From the NCBI GenBank assembly GCA_037962975.1, contig CM075669.1, forward strand, positions 106,780,501 through 106,844,500: a stretch of DNA of 64,000 nucleotides, written 5' to 3'. The position numbers were made by a program, and so were the translations under genes. The notes beneath the pieces were generated by a model. The model ran no database searches. It worked only from the letters and a program-made list of their open reading frames with translations, and had not been told where the DNA came from. The stretch is from Clitoria ternatea (lineage: Eukaryota > Streptophyta > Magnoliopsida > Fabales > Fabaceae). Numbering within the stretch: position 1 is the stretch's first letter; each line of letters begins with the position of its first letter. Positions 34,157-45,616 of the stretch are shown here, one piece after another.

Positions 34157-34962
34157 GAGGACATCATAAGGGAGGACCCACACACCCTTTTGGATTAAGG
34201 ATTGGAGGCTTATAAAGGACCCTTAATAAGGGCTAAGTCCAAAAAGGGAAAGGAAGCTATCCACCAAGCCCTAACTTCCTTCATCACATTATTTGATGGG
34301 CCTAAGCCCAAGGAGGACACTTGGAAGACTTACATGTATTCATCATATAATATTACATATACTTAGGTTTTCTAGTGTTTAGATTTTATTTGGGCCTTAC
34401 TAGGCCAATTAGTCACTTTAGGGCCATGTACTCTCATTTCGGGCCATGTATAGGCCATCTCCTTTCCTTTTTGTAGTTTTGGACTTAGGATCCATTAACC
34501 AAGCCCATTTTCCCTCCCTTGGCCAAAATGCTCTAGGCCTATATAAGGGGCTCTCCTTTTGTAAAATTGTTACACATTAATTTATTTTTGAGATTTAGAC
34601 ACTTTTGAGTGCAAACTTAGTGAGAGATTCTCCTCTTTCTCTCTAGGATTAGAGAGACTTTTACAAGCTCTTATCCAAGGGGTCTCTCCCTCCCTTGGTG
34701 GCGAGTGGAGTTATCTTCCATTCCTTGGAAGTGGCCTCCAACCCATTCATTCCATTTCCTTAACCTTTCTTCTTCCTTTCCACCTTTCTCCTACTATTTC
34801 CTTCCTTCCTTTCCATCAATTTTCATCCTCATCCTTATATTTTTTCTATTTTATGTTTCAGTTTCCATTTGAAGAAGAAGAAATCCACATTGCTTTGAAG
34901 GTTGAAAAAGGAAGAGGACCTAGATCCAACCCCTTCCAAGGAGAGTAGAAGCTTCTCCTACA
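34157..34962 (+). repeat. 5' LTR of element C (approximate)
   Basis: The end is set by the tRNA-Met-like primer site just after it (TCCTACA at 34956-34962). The start is a guess at the first TG after the MULE (TGAGGACATCAT). It contains a TATA box at 34540 and, downstream, a CT-rich stretch fitting a transcript leader. Confidence 0.55.
34540..34547 (+). promoter_or_regulatory. TATA box of LTR C
   Basis: TATATAAG after GGCC, followed at a normal distance by TTGTTACACATT as a possible start region. Confidence 0.55.
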
Positions 34963-34967
34963 TCATT

Positions 34968-34984
34968 TGGTATCACTTGAGCCT
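34968..34984 (+). promoter_or_regulatory. primer-binding site of element C
   Basis: TGGTATCA matches the complement of the initiator tRNA-Met 3' end; the next bases (CTTGAGCC) diverge from the usual GAGCAGG. It lies 3-6 bp after the LTR. Confidence 0.6.
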
Positions 34985-36917
34985 TGGAGGTTATTTTCTT
35001 ACTTCTTCTTCCTTTTTCATTTTGATTTCAATTCTTTTGGCTGCCTGGTTGTTTATTTTGTTTCATGTCATAGTCATCTTGTTGCCATGATAAAAGTAGA
35101 AAAAGCATAAAAATTGTGAAGTTCTTTGTATGTTGTGTCATTTTTCTTCAAATTTTGCATCTTGAATTTGTAGAGTCTAGTTTTATGATATCATCTACCT
35201 TAGTTTGTGTTTAGAATTCTGAGTTTGGCACATTTGTTACTTCGGTTTACTAGCTCCCACATTAGTTGTGTGTAGTTGTTACTTGTTAGAGCCAAATAGG
35301 TGTGTTTTTATGCCTTTTGGAACCTTTTCTTTTGTTCTAGAAATTTTGTTTTGATTCAACTTGTAGAAGTGCAAAACCATGTGGTCGAGTTACTAATGTC
35401 ATCTTTTAGTAACTCTAAAAAGGTTCCAATTCTTGTGTGTTAGGAGGCCTCACTTTAAGGCTCTCCAAAGTTAACTCATTTTTAGGTTCTTAGAAATCTA
35501 CTCTTAGTTTCTCTTCTAGGTTTATTTTCAATTTCAAGCACATTAGGTATATCTTTTATTTTGGTTTGCATATTGTGATTGCATAAAAGAAAACTTGTCA
35601 AAAAGAATTATTAGCCTTCCATTCATTATAGTGGAAGAAGGTTGCATCTTTCCCTAAGCAAAAGAGTGACAATTGAACTTAGTAAAGCTAGCTTGTTGAA
35701 TTTGGTTTTGGACTAGATAGTTGGTGTTAGTGTTACAAAATTGTAAAAGGAAACAAAGAGAAAAGTAATACAAAAGCCAAAAGAAAAAGAAAACCCTACA
35801 CCTCAAAATTAAGTAAAAGGGTAGTAAAATAAAAAGTGTGAAAGTAGACCTTTTAGCAAAAAGTTTGAAAAGAAAAACACCAAAGCATTTGTCATTAACT
35901 TCTTTTCGAAATTCCAAAGCCATAAAAGAAGTGATTGCTAGTTAATACATTACACATTTTCATTTAAACTTGCTTGCTTAGTAGTTGCAACTCTAGAGTC
36001 TTCTAGGTTTAGCCTGTTACCTTAGCCTTTGTTCTTGCATTTTATTTTGTTGTTTGTCTTGTTTTGTCTCATCATTTAATTTTTTGAATTCTAAGTAGTG
36101 TACCTTCATTCATTTTAGCTTTTGTTGATTTGTGTCTTGTCAAAATAAAAAAAATCCAAAAACACTCCATTTGAGTAGCTTTCTTCAAATTACCATTTTT
36201 AGTTTGTCTTTATTTTCTCTATTAAGTTTTATCTTTTGAGTTGTCTTCTTTTCATATTCAAGATACTTTTACTCAATAACAAGGAGGGTAGTATCTTGAG
36301 ACACTTGAGATTGGTGTGGAAATTGCCTTAGTCTCTTGACTCCTAAGAGAAGGGATACACTTGAGAGAATACACTTGAGAGGTTTTAAATTTTGTGTTAG
36401 TTTTCTTAACTAAATTTCGTTTGGAGTCTTTGTTTATGTTGTTTGTAGGTGAGGTGGAGCTTCTACATTCCAAGTGAAAACATTGAAGACCATTGTAAAG
36501 GAAGCAAAAGCCTTGTATTAATTAGAAGCTTAGGAAAATTTTTGAATTCTTAGAACTTTGTAGTAGGAATTTGGTCTTGTATTTTGGACACCAATTGGAC
36601 TTTGGACTTTGGACTCTATTAACTTTCAATTTCTTTTGGGTAATTTTGAAATTAGTCTAGAGCATTTGCATTTGTTTGTTAATTGGTTAGTTGTTAGTTG
36701 GTTAATTAGTTAATTGGTTACAACTAGAAGTAGTTAGTTAGTTGTTGGTCTTAACTAATTTGGTTAGTTAGTTAGTGGTTGGAACTAATTTTAGTTAGCC
36801 TAACTGACCTCAACCGAATTCTAGTTGGCATAACTAAACCCCATAACCAAATTTAGTTAGTAGTTAGAGTGGTTAGACTTAGTTCCAACCATCATAACTA
36901 AATAACTAATTTTAGTT
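34985..36917. other. long 5' leader of element C, first part
   Basis: AT-rich, without coding content; with 46002-46351 it makes a leader of about 2.3 kb before gag. A degenerate TTAGTTGGTTA repeat lies at 36670-36790. CACTA-2 is inserted at its right end. Confidence 0.6.
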
Positions 36918-36944
36918 AGGCACTAGTGCAAAATATAGATACGA

Positions 36945-37330
36945 GGACAGGATTTAAGGACGGTCATAGGGGACCCGTGGTTAGAAAAGAGGCGGTGGCA
37001 TTTTTGTGATTTTGACGAAGGCTTTTCAACACGGTTGTACGCGAACCGTGCTCGTAAGTAGTTTCCAAGACGGTTATCTTCAAACCGTGCTTGTAGGCCA
37101 GTTAATTTAATTTTTTAAAAATTTTTCATGTCACATACGAGCACGGTTACACTGTAACCGTGCTTATAGGCCTGCTTTTCAAACACGGTTGGTCAGATCC
37201 GTGCTTAAAGGGCTTTAAAATAAATTTTAAAATTTTAAAGGGTCACTTACCAAGACGGATGCATGTAAACCGTGCTTATAGGGTGCCTTACCAAGACGGT
37301 TCATGCTAAACCGTGCTTATAGGTTACACT
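36945..37330. repeat. left subterminal repeats of CACTA-2
   Basis: Copies of GCACGGTT and AACCGTGCT (also AAGACGGTT), mostly as inverted pairs 10-15 bp apart, spaced about 40-70 bp. Same motif as at 45617-45975. Confidence 0.87.
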
Positions 37331-37407
37331 TTTTCTCTTTTCAAGGTCCGTTCCTCTTCCCTCTCTCTGTATATTTCGAGTTTCCCTCCTCTTGAACATT
37401 TCGTTTC

Positions 37408-37615
37408 ACGAGGCCCCCTTCATCTTCATTTCCATTTCCCTGCATTTTAAATCAACATCACGAGGTCCCATTCATCTTTCTTCCCATTTCGTTGCATTTC
37501 CCCTCCAAACCGAGGCCTCCTTCATCTTGCTTTCCATTTTGTTGCATTTCCCCTCCTTCACGAGGCCTCCTTCATCTTTCTTTCCATTTTGTTGCATGTC
37601 CCCTCCTTCAAGTTT
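37408..37615. repeat. tandem repeat of about 50 bp upstream of CACTA-2 TNP2
   Basis: Four copies of a pyrimidine-rich unit starting CGAGGCCTCCTTCATC and containing CCATTTTGTTGCATTTCCCC. The last two are nearly identical. Position between subterminal repeats and transposase suggests promoter or leader DNA. Confidence 0.72.
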
Positions 37616-37799
37616 AATCTTCATCCTTCTTTCCATTTCGTGTTTCCCTCCATCCTTCCCCCTCAAAGTAGCAAGCTTCATCCTTCCTCCTTCTTCCATT
37701 GGGCAACAAGGAAGCTTATTGTCTCTTCCACGAAGGCTTCCGTTTGTACACGCTTGTTGAGGTTCTTCCTTAAACCCATTCTCCTCCTTTGGTTATTTT

Positions 37800-38460
37800 G
37801 GTTGGAAATTTGTTTATGATGCAATGTTAGTGGTATTTGGAAAATGAGAATGTTAAGATTAATGTTGTTTGCTATAAGTTAATGTTGTTAGTTATAGATT
37901 AGGAATGCTTATGATAAATTTATTTTGGGTTTCTGTGTTTATTAATTTGGGTATCTAAATTTAATTAAAATTAAAAAGATAATATTTTGAAGTAAATAAA
38001 AACATTAAAATTAATTAGTATTATTCCTTAGATTAGTTTAAAAAAATTCAATATATAAAAATTGAAAAGTTCAATTAAATAAAAAGTTAGTTGTAAGAGT
38101 AAAATAATAAATTGTATTAAACATGAACATTGTAACAAAATGAAATAATTCCATAATTAATGTTGATTAGGCAATTTAAGATTTATTAAATACATAATTA
38201 ATGTTGATTAGGCAATTTAACATTGTAACATAATAATAAGTAGTTTTGTTTATTATTCAAGACCCCAATATTACATTGGAAATCTAATTTGTACCCGACT
38301 AAATTAAAAAATTGGTAGTGGTAAACTAATTAGTGTCTTTAGTTTTAAATCTTAATTTTGTTTTGTGAATTGTGTTTGGCAATTATGATTTGTTATTTGT
38401 TTATGATGTGATAAGTTTATTTAGTCCCCTTTATATGAGTTTGTGATTTATTAATTTTAT
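37800..38460. other. AT-rich region upstream of CACTA-2 TNP2
   Basis: No ORF; includes a direct repeat of TACATAATTAATG or CCATAATTAATG followed by TTGATTAGGCAATTTAA (about 38149-38222). Probably intron or promoter sequence. Confidence 0.4.
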
Positions 38461-38789
38461 GAGCGAACCATAGTTTCCCGTTTGAGATTCGACACAAATG
38501 GTAATTAAATTAATTGATTCCATCGTTTGTGTTGAATCTTGAATTGTCTGTTTAGACAGTTTGGGATGAACAATTTTTTTATGCGTCATTGCTATGTACA
38601 AGTTAGGACTTATTTTAAAATTTGATAAAGTTTTGGTTAGTTAAGTTTTGTATTGTTCTCTGGGTGCATATTTGATTGTGGTTGAATTTGATTTCACCAC
38701 TTTCATTTCGTGTACTTAGAGACCAATGCGAAATGCTGCCGAAATTTTATCAAATTTTAAAATGACTCCTAAGTTGTATGTGGTTATGA
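38461..38789 (+). promoter_or_regulatory. conserved 5' leader of CACTA-2 TNP2
   Basis: Carries GTTGAATCTTGAATTGTC ... GACAGTTTGGGATGAA (38531-38570), TGTATTGTTCTCTGGGTGCA (38649-38668) and CCAATGCGAAATGCTGCCGA (38723-38742). The same blocks, in the same order, precede TNP2 of CACTA-1 on the minus strand. A possible donor ATGAG/GTATAG lies at about 38789. Confidence 0.6.
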
Positions 38790-38891
38790 GGTATAGAAAA
38801 ATTTTCATCCTGAATGGGTAGGACCACCACCTTTGTGAAGAAAGTAAGATTCATAGCACCGTTAAATTTACGGGTATTGTAAACAGAGAGT

Positions 38892-41800
38892 ATGGATCGA
38901 AGTTGGATAGCTGCATCACGTATAAGTCCAGAATATGAAGGTGGAGTTGAAACATTCATAGAGTACGTGATACGAAATGCTGAAGAGGTGAATGGAATGT
39001 ATTTTTGCCCTTGTGTTAAATACTTAAACATGCGCCGACTAGAATTGACAGAGGTGCGAGAACATCTGTTGTGTGATGGATTTCTTCAGAGTTATACGCG
39101 ATGGATATGGCATGGTGAACATGTTGAGGTGCCAAGTACTAGTTTTCAAACAAAAGACCAAAGCTTTGCTAATGAGGTTGATGATGACATGGATGACCGA
39201 CTTGAGGATATGATCCGTGATGTAGGGGTAGAAAGTTTTAAAAGAGCTCACGTATATGCGAGTCTATGTGAGGATTCTGAAAAGCCGCTGTATCCGAATT
39301 GCTCTAATTTCACGAGGTTGTCAGCAGTTTTACGATTATTTAATTTGAAAGCGATAAATGGGTGGACAGATAAAAGCTTCACTGACTTGCTTAAGTTGTT
39401 GAAAGAAATGCTCCCAGTTGGTAACACTTTGCCAAATCGTAACTATGAGGCTAAAAAGGTGTTGTGTCCTATGGGCTTGGAGTATACGAAGATACATGCA
39501 TGCCCAAATGATTGTGTATTATACCGTGGTGAGTACGAAATGCTGCATCGATGTCCTAGATATGGGGTGTCACGATATAAGAAGAAAGAGGTTGATTCTG
39601 ATGATTTCTGCAAAAAAGGGTCTCCTGCGAAGGTGTTGTGGTATCTCCCTATAGTTCCACGACTAAAGCGTCTATTTGCCAATGCAGATGATGCGAAGCT
39701 TATGAGATGGCACGTTGATGAAAGGGTTGTTGACGGATTAGTTAGGCATCCGGCAGATGGATTACAGTGGAAGAAAATGGATACGATGTTTCCAGATTTT
39801 GCCTGTGACCCAAGAAATGTTAGGCTTGCACTAGCCACAGATGGCATGAACCCATATGGGAACCAAAGCACAAACCACAGTTCTTGGCCTGTTTTGTTGT
39901 TTGTTTACAACTTGCCGCCGTGGTTGTGCATGAAGCGGAAGTACGTTATGTTATCAATGATGATTTCTGGTCCACGACAACCAGGGAACGACATTGATGT
40001 ATACTTATCTCCGTTAGTTGAAGACCTGAAAATGTTATGGGTAGAGGGGGTTGATGTGTTTGACGGGCTAACAGGACAATCATTCAATTTGAGGGCCATG
40101 TTATTCTGTACGATCAATGATTTTCCAGCGTATGGTAACCTCTCGGGCTATAGCGTCAAAGGACATAAAGCGTGTCCTGTATGTGAGGAGGGAACTAGTT
40201 CTGATCGACTACATCATGGAAGGAAAAATGTTTATCTTCGACACCGTAGGTTTCTCACACCTAATCATCCACTTCGTAGGTTGAAGAAGTCGTTCAATGG
40301 TGCACAAGAGTTTGAAATGCCTCCCCAGCCGTTGTCTGGTCGACAAGTATATGAAAAGGTGAAAGAAGTGAATGTGGTTCTTGGTAAGTCTGAGAAGCAG
40401 TCTATCTCAAAAAACACATGGAAGAAAAGGTCAATATTTTTCGATCTGCCATATTGGAAAGAGCTTGATGTGAGGCACTGTATTGATGTGATGCATGTGG
40501 AGAAAAACGTGTGTGATAGTTTGGTTGGAACCCTGTTAAACATACCTGGAAAAACGAAGGATGGCCTGAATTCACGTCTGGACTTGGAGTTGTTGGGTAT
40601 ACGTGAGGAGTTGCACCCACAAGTAAAGGGCAAACGAACATACTTGCCGCCAGCATGTCATACCTTGTCTAGAAAAGAGAAGCAAAGTTTGTGTGAATCG
40701 TTGCGTAGTGTCAAAGTTCCATCTGGGTACGGTTCCAATATCAACACTTGTGTTTCCTTGAAGGATCTGAAGTTAGTTGGTTTGAAGTCACATGATTGTC
40801 ATATGCTGATGCAACAATTTCTACCCATTGCCATTCGTGGCATTCTCCCTCAAAATGTCAGACATGTGATAACAAGGGTGTGTTTATTTTTCAATGCCAT
40901 ATGTGCCAAAGTAATCGCCCACGATGAGTTGGGAGCGTTGGAACAGGAAGGGTTTCTTATACTATCCCAGTTAGAAATGTATTTCCCTCCTTCATTCTTT
41001 GACATAATGGTACATTTAATCATCCATTTAGTGAGGGAGGTTCGTTTGTGTGGGCCAGTGTTCTTGAGGTGGATGTATCCTGTTGAGCGATACATGAAAA
41101 TTTTGAAAGGTTATATGAAGAACCAACGCCGTCCCGAAGCATCGATAATAGAAAGGTACATTGCAGAGGAAGCAATTGAGTTCTGCACAGATTATATGTC
41201 ACAGGCTGAAAGCATTGGTATTCCGAAGACTCGTCATGAAGGGCGATTGGATGGGAAAGGTACCATTGGCAAAAAAATTAAAAGCATGTCACGTGATGAA
41301 GTACTCCAAGCACACTTTTATATTTTGAACAACACAGACGCTGTGCTCCCGTATTTAGCTGCACATAAAGACATAGTCAAAAGAAACAACCCTAGAATGG
41401 CTGAAAAGTGGGTGTTGAACGAACACAACAAAACGTTCATGCAGTGGTTCAAAATGACCCTTCTTAAAGATACATCTGCTTCTGAGACGTTGCATCGATT
41501 GGCACTAGGACCTAACTTTGATGTAATCACTTATTGTGGCTATGACATAAATAATTATTCTTTCTATACAAGGATTCAAGATGACAACAGTACGGTGCAG
41601 AACTCTGGAGTTATGGTTGTGGCCGAATCAATGCACTTTTCCACGTCAAAGGACAAAAACCCTGTCATGGCTGAGTTATGTTATTTTGGTGTCATTGAAG
41701 ATATATGGGAAGTTGATTACGGTCGTTTCACAGTGCCTGTTTTTAAATGTAAATGGGTTGATAGCAAAAGTGGTGTCAAAATAGCTGATTTTGGTTTTAC

Positions 41801-42065
41801 GTTAGTGGACTTAAACAAGGTTGGTCATAAGGAGGAGCCGTTCATTATGGCAGCTCAAGTAAAACAAGTTTTCTACGTTGTTGATCCATCCGATAAACGG
41901 TGGTCAGTTGTTCTTCAAGGTAGACACAACATTGAGGATCCATGTCTTGATGTCCTAGACATACCTTGTCTAACAACACGTACACCAACAGATGTTGTGG
42001 ATGATCTCATAGACGATATAGTTGCGACTCGAAATGACCACCAGGAGGGTCTATGGGAAACATAG
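38892..42065 (+). CDS. CACTA-2 transposase, TNP2-like, intact
   Basis: An unbroken 1057-residue frame from the ATG MDRSWIAASRIS. Domains in order: transposase-associated domain (about 1-80, with the FCPCVKYLN Cys pair); a bridging region; TNP2/Transposase_21 core (about 270-560); DUF4218-like region (SHDCHMLMQQFLPIAIRG, about 630-760); DUF4216-like C-terminus (PVFKCKWVDSKSG, about 920-1000). Likely catalytic acidic residues are Asp317 in TDGMNPYG and Asp532/Glu537 in CIDVMHVEKNV; a CPVC pair near 428-431 probably binds zinc. I assign these by resemblance. It cuts the element at its TIRs in the nucleus with the help of the accessory protein. No intron within the frame; the start is the first ATG and matches the family N-terminus. 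Confidence 0.93.
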   Translation: MDRSWIAASRISPEYEGGVETFIEYVIRNAEEVNGMYFCPCVKYLNMRRLELTEVREHLLCDGFLQSYTRWIWHGEHVEVPSTSFQTKDQSFANEVDDDMDDRLEDMIRDVGVESFKRAHVYASLCEDSEKPLYPNCSNFTRLSAVLRLFNLKAINGWTDKSFTDLLKLLKEMLPVGNTLPNRNYEAKKVLCPMGLEYTKIHACPNDCVLYRGEYEMLHRCPRYGVSRYKKKEVDSDDFCKKGSPAKVLWYLPIVPRLKRLFANADDAKLMRWHVDERVVDGLVRHPADGLQWKKMDTMFPDFACDPRNVRLALATDGMNPYGNQSTNHSSWPVLLFVYNLPPWLCMKRKYVMLSMMISGPRQPGNDIDVYLSPLVEDLKMLWVEGVDVFDGLTGQSFNLRAMLFCTINDFPAYGNLSGYSVKGHKACPVCEEGTSSDRLHHGRKNVYLRHRRFLTPNHPLRRLKKSFNGAQEFEMPPQPLSGRQVYEKVKEVNVVLGKSEKQSISKNTWKKRSIFFDLPYWKELDVRHCIDVMHVEKNVCDSLVGTLLNIPGKTKDGLNSRLDLELLGIREELHPQVKGKRTYLPPACHTLSRKEKQSLCESLRSVKVPSGYGSNINTCVSLKDLKLVGLKSHDCHMLMQQFLPIAIRGILPQNVRHVITRVCLFFNAICAKVIAHDELGALEQEGFLILSQLEMYFPPSFFDIMVHLIIHLVREVRLCGPVFLRWMYPVERYMKILKGYMKNQRRPEASIIERYIAEEAIEFCTDYMSQAESIGIPKTRHEGRLDGKGTIGKKIKSMSRDEVLQAHFYILNNTDAVLPYLAAHKDIVKRNNPRMAEKWVLNEHNKTFMQWFKMTLLKDTSASETLHRLALGPNFDVITYCGYDINNYSFYTRIQDDNSTVQNSGVMVVAESMHFSTSKDKNPVMAELCYFGVIEDIWEVDYGRFTVPVFKCKWVDSKSGVKIADFGFTLVDLNKVGHKEEPFIMAAQVKQVFYVVDPSDKRWSVVLQGRHNIEDPCLDVLDIPCLTTRTPTDVVDDLIDDIVATRNDHQEGLWET

Positions 42066-42071
42066 GGTATG

Positions 42072-42195
42072 GTTATATATTATGCATCATGTTTATATAT
42101 CATTCGTCATGTTTATATATCATTCGTCATGTTTATATATCATGCGTCATGTTTATATATCATTCGTCATGTTTATATATCATTCGTCTTGTTTT
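42072..42195. repeat. 20-bp minisatellite between the two CACTA-2 genes
   Basis: About six copies of TTTATATATCATTCGTCATG (one with CATGCG), ending 18 bp before the accessory gene ATG. It occupies nearly the whole intergenic space. Confidence 0.9.
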
Positions 42196-42212
42196 TTTTT
42201 GAACAGATACCT

Positions 42213-45200
42213 ATGGCTGATCAGGATTCACATGTGAGATCTGACTCCCAGAGCACAGATTCCTCATCTAGGAGGAGAGGTGTTACTCGGATGACCAGTG
42301 TTGCACTTAGGCGCCGTCATGGTCAGAGGACCCATGTTGACATTGATATTTGCACCGGGAGGACTTCAGGACCCAACGCCGCCAAGTTTCAGAGTTACTT
42401 AGGTGTCTTGGCACGGACGAAGGTGTCCATCATTATCCCTGATTGGGATAGTGTTGAGGAGGTCGTGAAGAATGCAATTTGGGCTGATGTTGTTGTAAGT
42501 ATAATTATCTGTACATTTATTTACTCGTATTGTACTTTTTTATGCCTAATAATCTCATCCTTGATTATTTTGCACTTGTAGGATGCTTGGGATATTCCTG
42601 CAGTTGATACACTACGCAGGAAGATCATGTCTGAGATCGCTGACCGATGGAGGACATTCAAGAGCAACCTGACCTCCACGTATATTTTAATTTTAAAATA
42701 TCAATGTTTAAACTCAACATTTTTTAAGTTATCAATTAGTTAATTCAAATATTGTGTAATTATAGGTATGTCTACGGGAAGAAGCAGGGTGAGTTTCCTG
42801 GAGATAGATACACATCCATAGATCGGCAGACTTGGGATGCGTTTGTGGCATCCAGGCACACGGACGAGTTTATGGTATGTATGTTTTACTGATTATGTTT
42901 TTCTAGTTATCGGAGAATGTATAACCCATAAATGGCTTTGAATTGTTTTTGATGCAGGCAAGACGCATGAAAGCACAGGAAATTAAGGGGAAAAATGACT
43001 GCCCTCACACGTTGTCACGTGGGGGTTACCGATTATTGGAGGATCGGATAGTGCAGGAGAAAGCTATGCAGCGTCAAGGTAGCCACCCTGACGCCACTAT
43101 TGTGGATCCCCCCTCTCCACCCACACGACATGAAAAATGGAAGCGTGCCAGGACGAAGAAGAGTGGTCAGTACACTTCATCACATGTTGAGGAGGTTGTC
43201 TCAAGGATTGTAAGTATAAAGCTTATCACTACTTTTTATGAAACGTTAAATGTCCATCAAACCCTAACACTGATCACTGATTTTTGGTTGCAGGATTCCT
43301 TGGTTGAGCAGTCGACCCAAGGGTCATTTGTCCCACATGGTAGGGATGATATATTAACCGCCGCCATCGGTCGACCAGAGCACCCTGGACGTGTACGTGC
43401 AGCTGGTCGAGGTCATGGTACGTTTACATTAATAGTCTTAGATTCTGTATGATAACATTTTTATTTCTAATTATTCTTTCTCTGCAGGCCTCCGAAGCTA
43501 TTTCGGCCATCCAGCCACCCCTTCGCAGTCCATATCTGATTTGGAGAAGACCTTTGAGGAGAAGGTTGCTGCAGTGAAGGCAGAGGCAAAGGAGGAAATG
43601 CAGAGGCTGCTTCAGGAGGAGATGGCACGGTTTCGGAGTGAGATGATGGCGTCATTCAGTCAACAATGTCAACCTACGCCACCAGTGGTGGACCCACAGG
43701 TTACATTGTACATTATTTAATTGACTCACCTGTGATTCGTTATCATTATTTCTTGAATAACTGTAAAATGTTGTGTAATTATGCAGACTAGGCGGGTCAG
43801 CACGAAGGGGTCATGTGCTGCACCTGACGGTGACGATGACGACGTAAATCTTGGAGACTGCCGTCAGTGTGACCTATTTGTGGATGGAGTGGAAGAGCCA
43901 GTTGCCATTGGTTCAGTGTATAACCAAGGCCTTTTGGTTCACCATCAGAAATTGCCCGATGGTGTGTCAAGGATTTCGGTTGTACAGGTCCTTCAGGCAG
44001 ATGCAGTTGTTCCCATTCCAACATCTGAGGTACAAATGGTCGGCCAGGCTGTAGGACACTTCCTTATGTGGCCGACCAGACTTGTGTCAGATTCCGGTCC
44101 CCAGGTATGCTCTTTACCCAAGCATCAACTATATATTAAGTTATGGTTTCAATAATCATAAGTTGCTTCTAATTTTTTAACTATTTTAACAGGGTGTTGC
44201 CCCATCAAAGAAGCCAGAGCCCCCCCTTGATCCGATAGAACGACTATGGGACATATCGGCTGGGCTTCGCAATTGCACTATCCCGGTCCCATGGGAGGAA
44301 TCCGTTTTTGGTTTCCCTAGTGCTATCCCAGTGTACATTGCACGACCTGACTTGTGTGAGGTCCTAGTGGGGAACATGATGTTGAACATTTCAGTGATTC
44401 AGTGTTGGGAGCTGTAAGTATAATGTATTTTATTCAATGATAGTGTCAATTAAATTTATATTTTTACAACACTAAACGTCTACAAATTTGATTAGGTTTT
44501 TACATAGACTTTGCATAGAGAGAGGTGTCGATAACACTTATGGTTTCCTGGAGCCCTCTCTAATACAACTTCGTGGGAACAGCAAGGAGGAGATTCAGGC
44601 ATACATCCAGAATTGGATGCATGCCTCGAACAAGACTGTGTACCTTGCACCACTTCATAGAGAGTAAGAGTCTAATAAATATTTAGTTATTTATGTCAAT
44701 TTAATAATGGATTATGTTGTTAATATTCAATGGTACATTGCAGCCTTCACTGGCAACTGTTGGTCATTTGCCCGAAGGACGGCATTGCTGCATGCTTCTG
44801 TTCGTTGTATGGGAGTCCTGGTGCGGACTACATGAAAATACTCGACGGGTAAGTTGATTTTTAAAAAATAAAACAACTTAACATAATTGATTAAGTCATT
44901 CCATTAACTAAACTGATGTTTTATTCTCTTACAGGGCTTTAATTGGGTACCATCTACTACGCGGCAAAGTGAGCAAGAAAAGACTAGAGTGGGTCTTCCC
45001 AAAAGTAAGCACTTCAATAATTAATAAGAATTACTTTTAAAGTTACCTCAATTAGTAACAAAAACAATAACTAATTATGAAATCAATGTATGGTACCTTG
45101 TAGTCTTATCGGCAGGATGGCAGCTTTGAGTGTGGGTATTTTGTGATGAAGACGATGCTCACCATTGTCCAATCTGGTATAGTAGACGGATGGACAACTG

Positions 45201-45398
45201 TAAGTTTTTGCTGCCTACTTTAATTTATTTGGTTTTGACATATTACTATTACAATTTGTTGCTCACTTATTAATGACATTGTTGTCTTCTTTACAGCACT
45301 TTCGAGACTCTTCCTCAATGTTTCCTGAAGGATACATTGACGAAATCAGAAACCAATGGGCCACCAGCCTTCTTCAACTCAAGGAAGGAGCCCAATAG
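42213..45398 (+). CDS. CACTA-2 accessory protein with Ulp1/C48-like C-terminus, 13 exons
   Basis: My exon model, all with GT-AG introns: 42213-42494, 42582-42679, 42766-42874, 42958-43209, 43294-43417, 43488-43699, 43787-44104, 44193-44413, 44496-44663, 44744-44848, 44935-45004, 45104-45199, 45297-45398. Phases agree at every junction, giving about 718 codons to a TAG. The N-terminus has a Ser/Arg stretch (TDSSSRRRGVTRM), then the Ptta/En/Spm plant-transposase region (IADRRWRTFKSNL-like, YVYGKKQGEFPGD), a Lys/Glu-rich coil, and VFGFPSAIPVYI. The last 150 residues resemble the Ulp1/C48 SUMO-protease fold: LHWQLLVI (His), YRQDGSFECGYFVM (Gln and Cys). Where a catalytic Asp is usual there is FCSL, so activity is uncertain. 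Expected to bind subterminal repeats. Confidence 0.85.
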
Positions 45399-45616
45399 AC
45401 TTCTGTCATTTATTATATTGTTACTGTGTAGTTATATATCTATTAGTGTAGCTTAATTACTTATTGTGCATTTTATATACCATATTTGATGTTTAGACAA
45501 TTTGATTGAATTTTTTAAAACGTTCATTATTATTTATCATTGGACTGTCTGGGACTGTTTACAGGTTTCTGGGAAAGAATAAAAATCAAATAAAATTTTT
45601 TTTAAAAAAAATTAAA
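45399..45616. other. 3' flank of the CACTA-2 accessory gene
   Basis: AT-rich, with TTATATACC and A/T runs; probably 3' UTR and polyadenylation region. Nothing else seen. Confidence 0.4.

Noticed and set aside
37392..37760. 122-residue ORF with repeated Ser/Phe/His segments
   Set aside because: Generated by the 50-bp tandem array upstream of the transposase.
42069..42212. upstream extension of the accessory ORF through the minisatellite
   Set aside because: Encodes a YIS/FVM-type repeat from the 20-bp unit; the ATG at 42213 starts the family-like sequence and follows an acceptor-like CAG.
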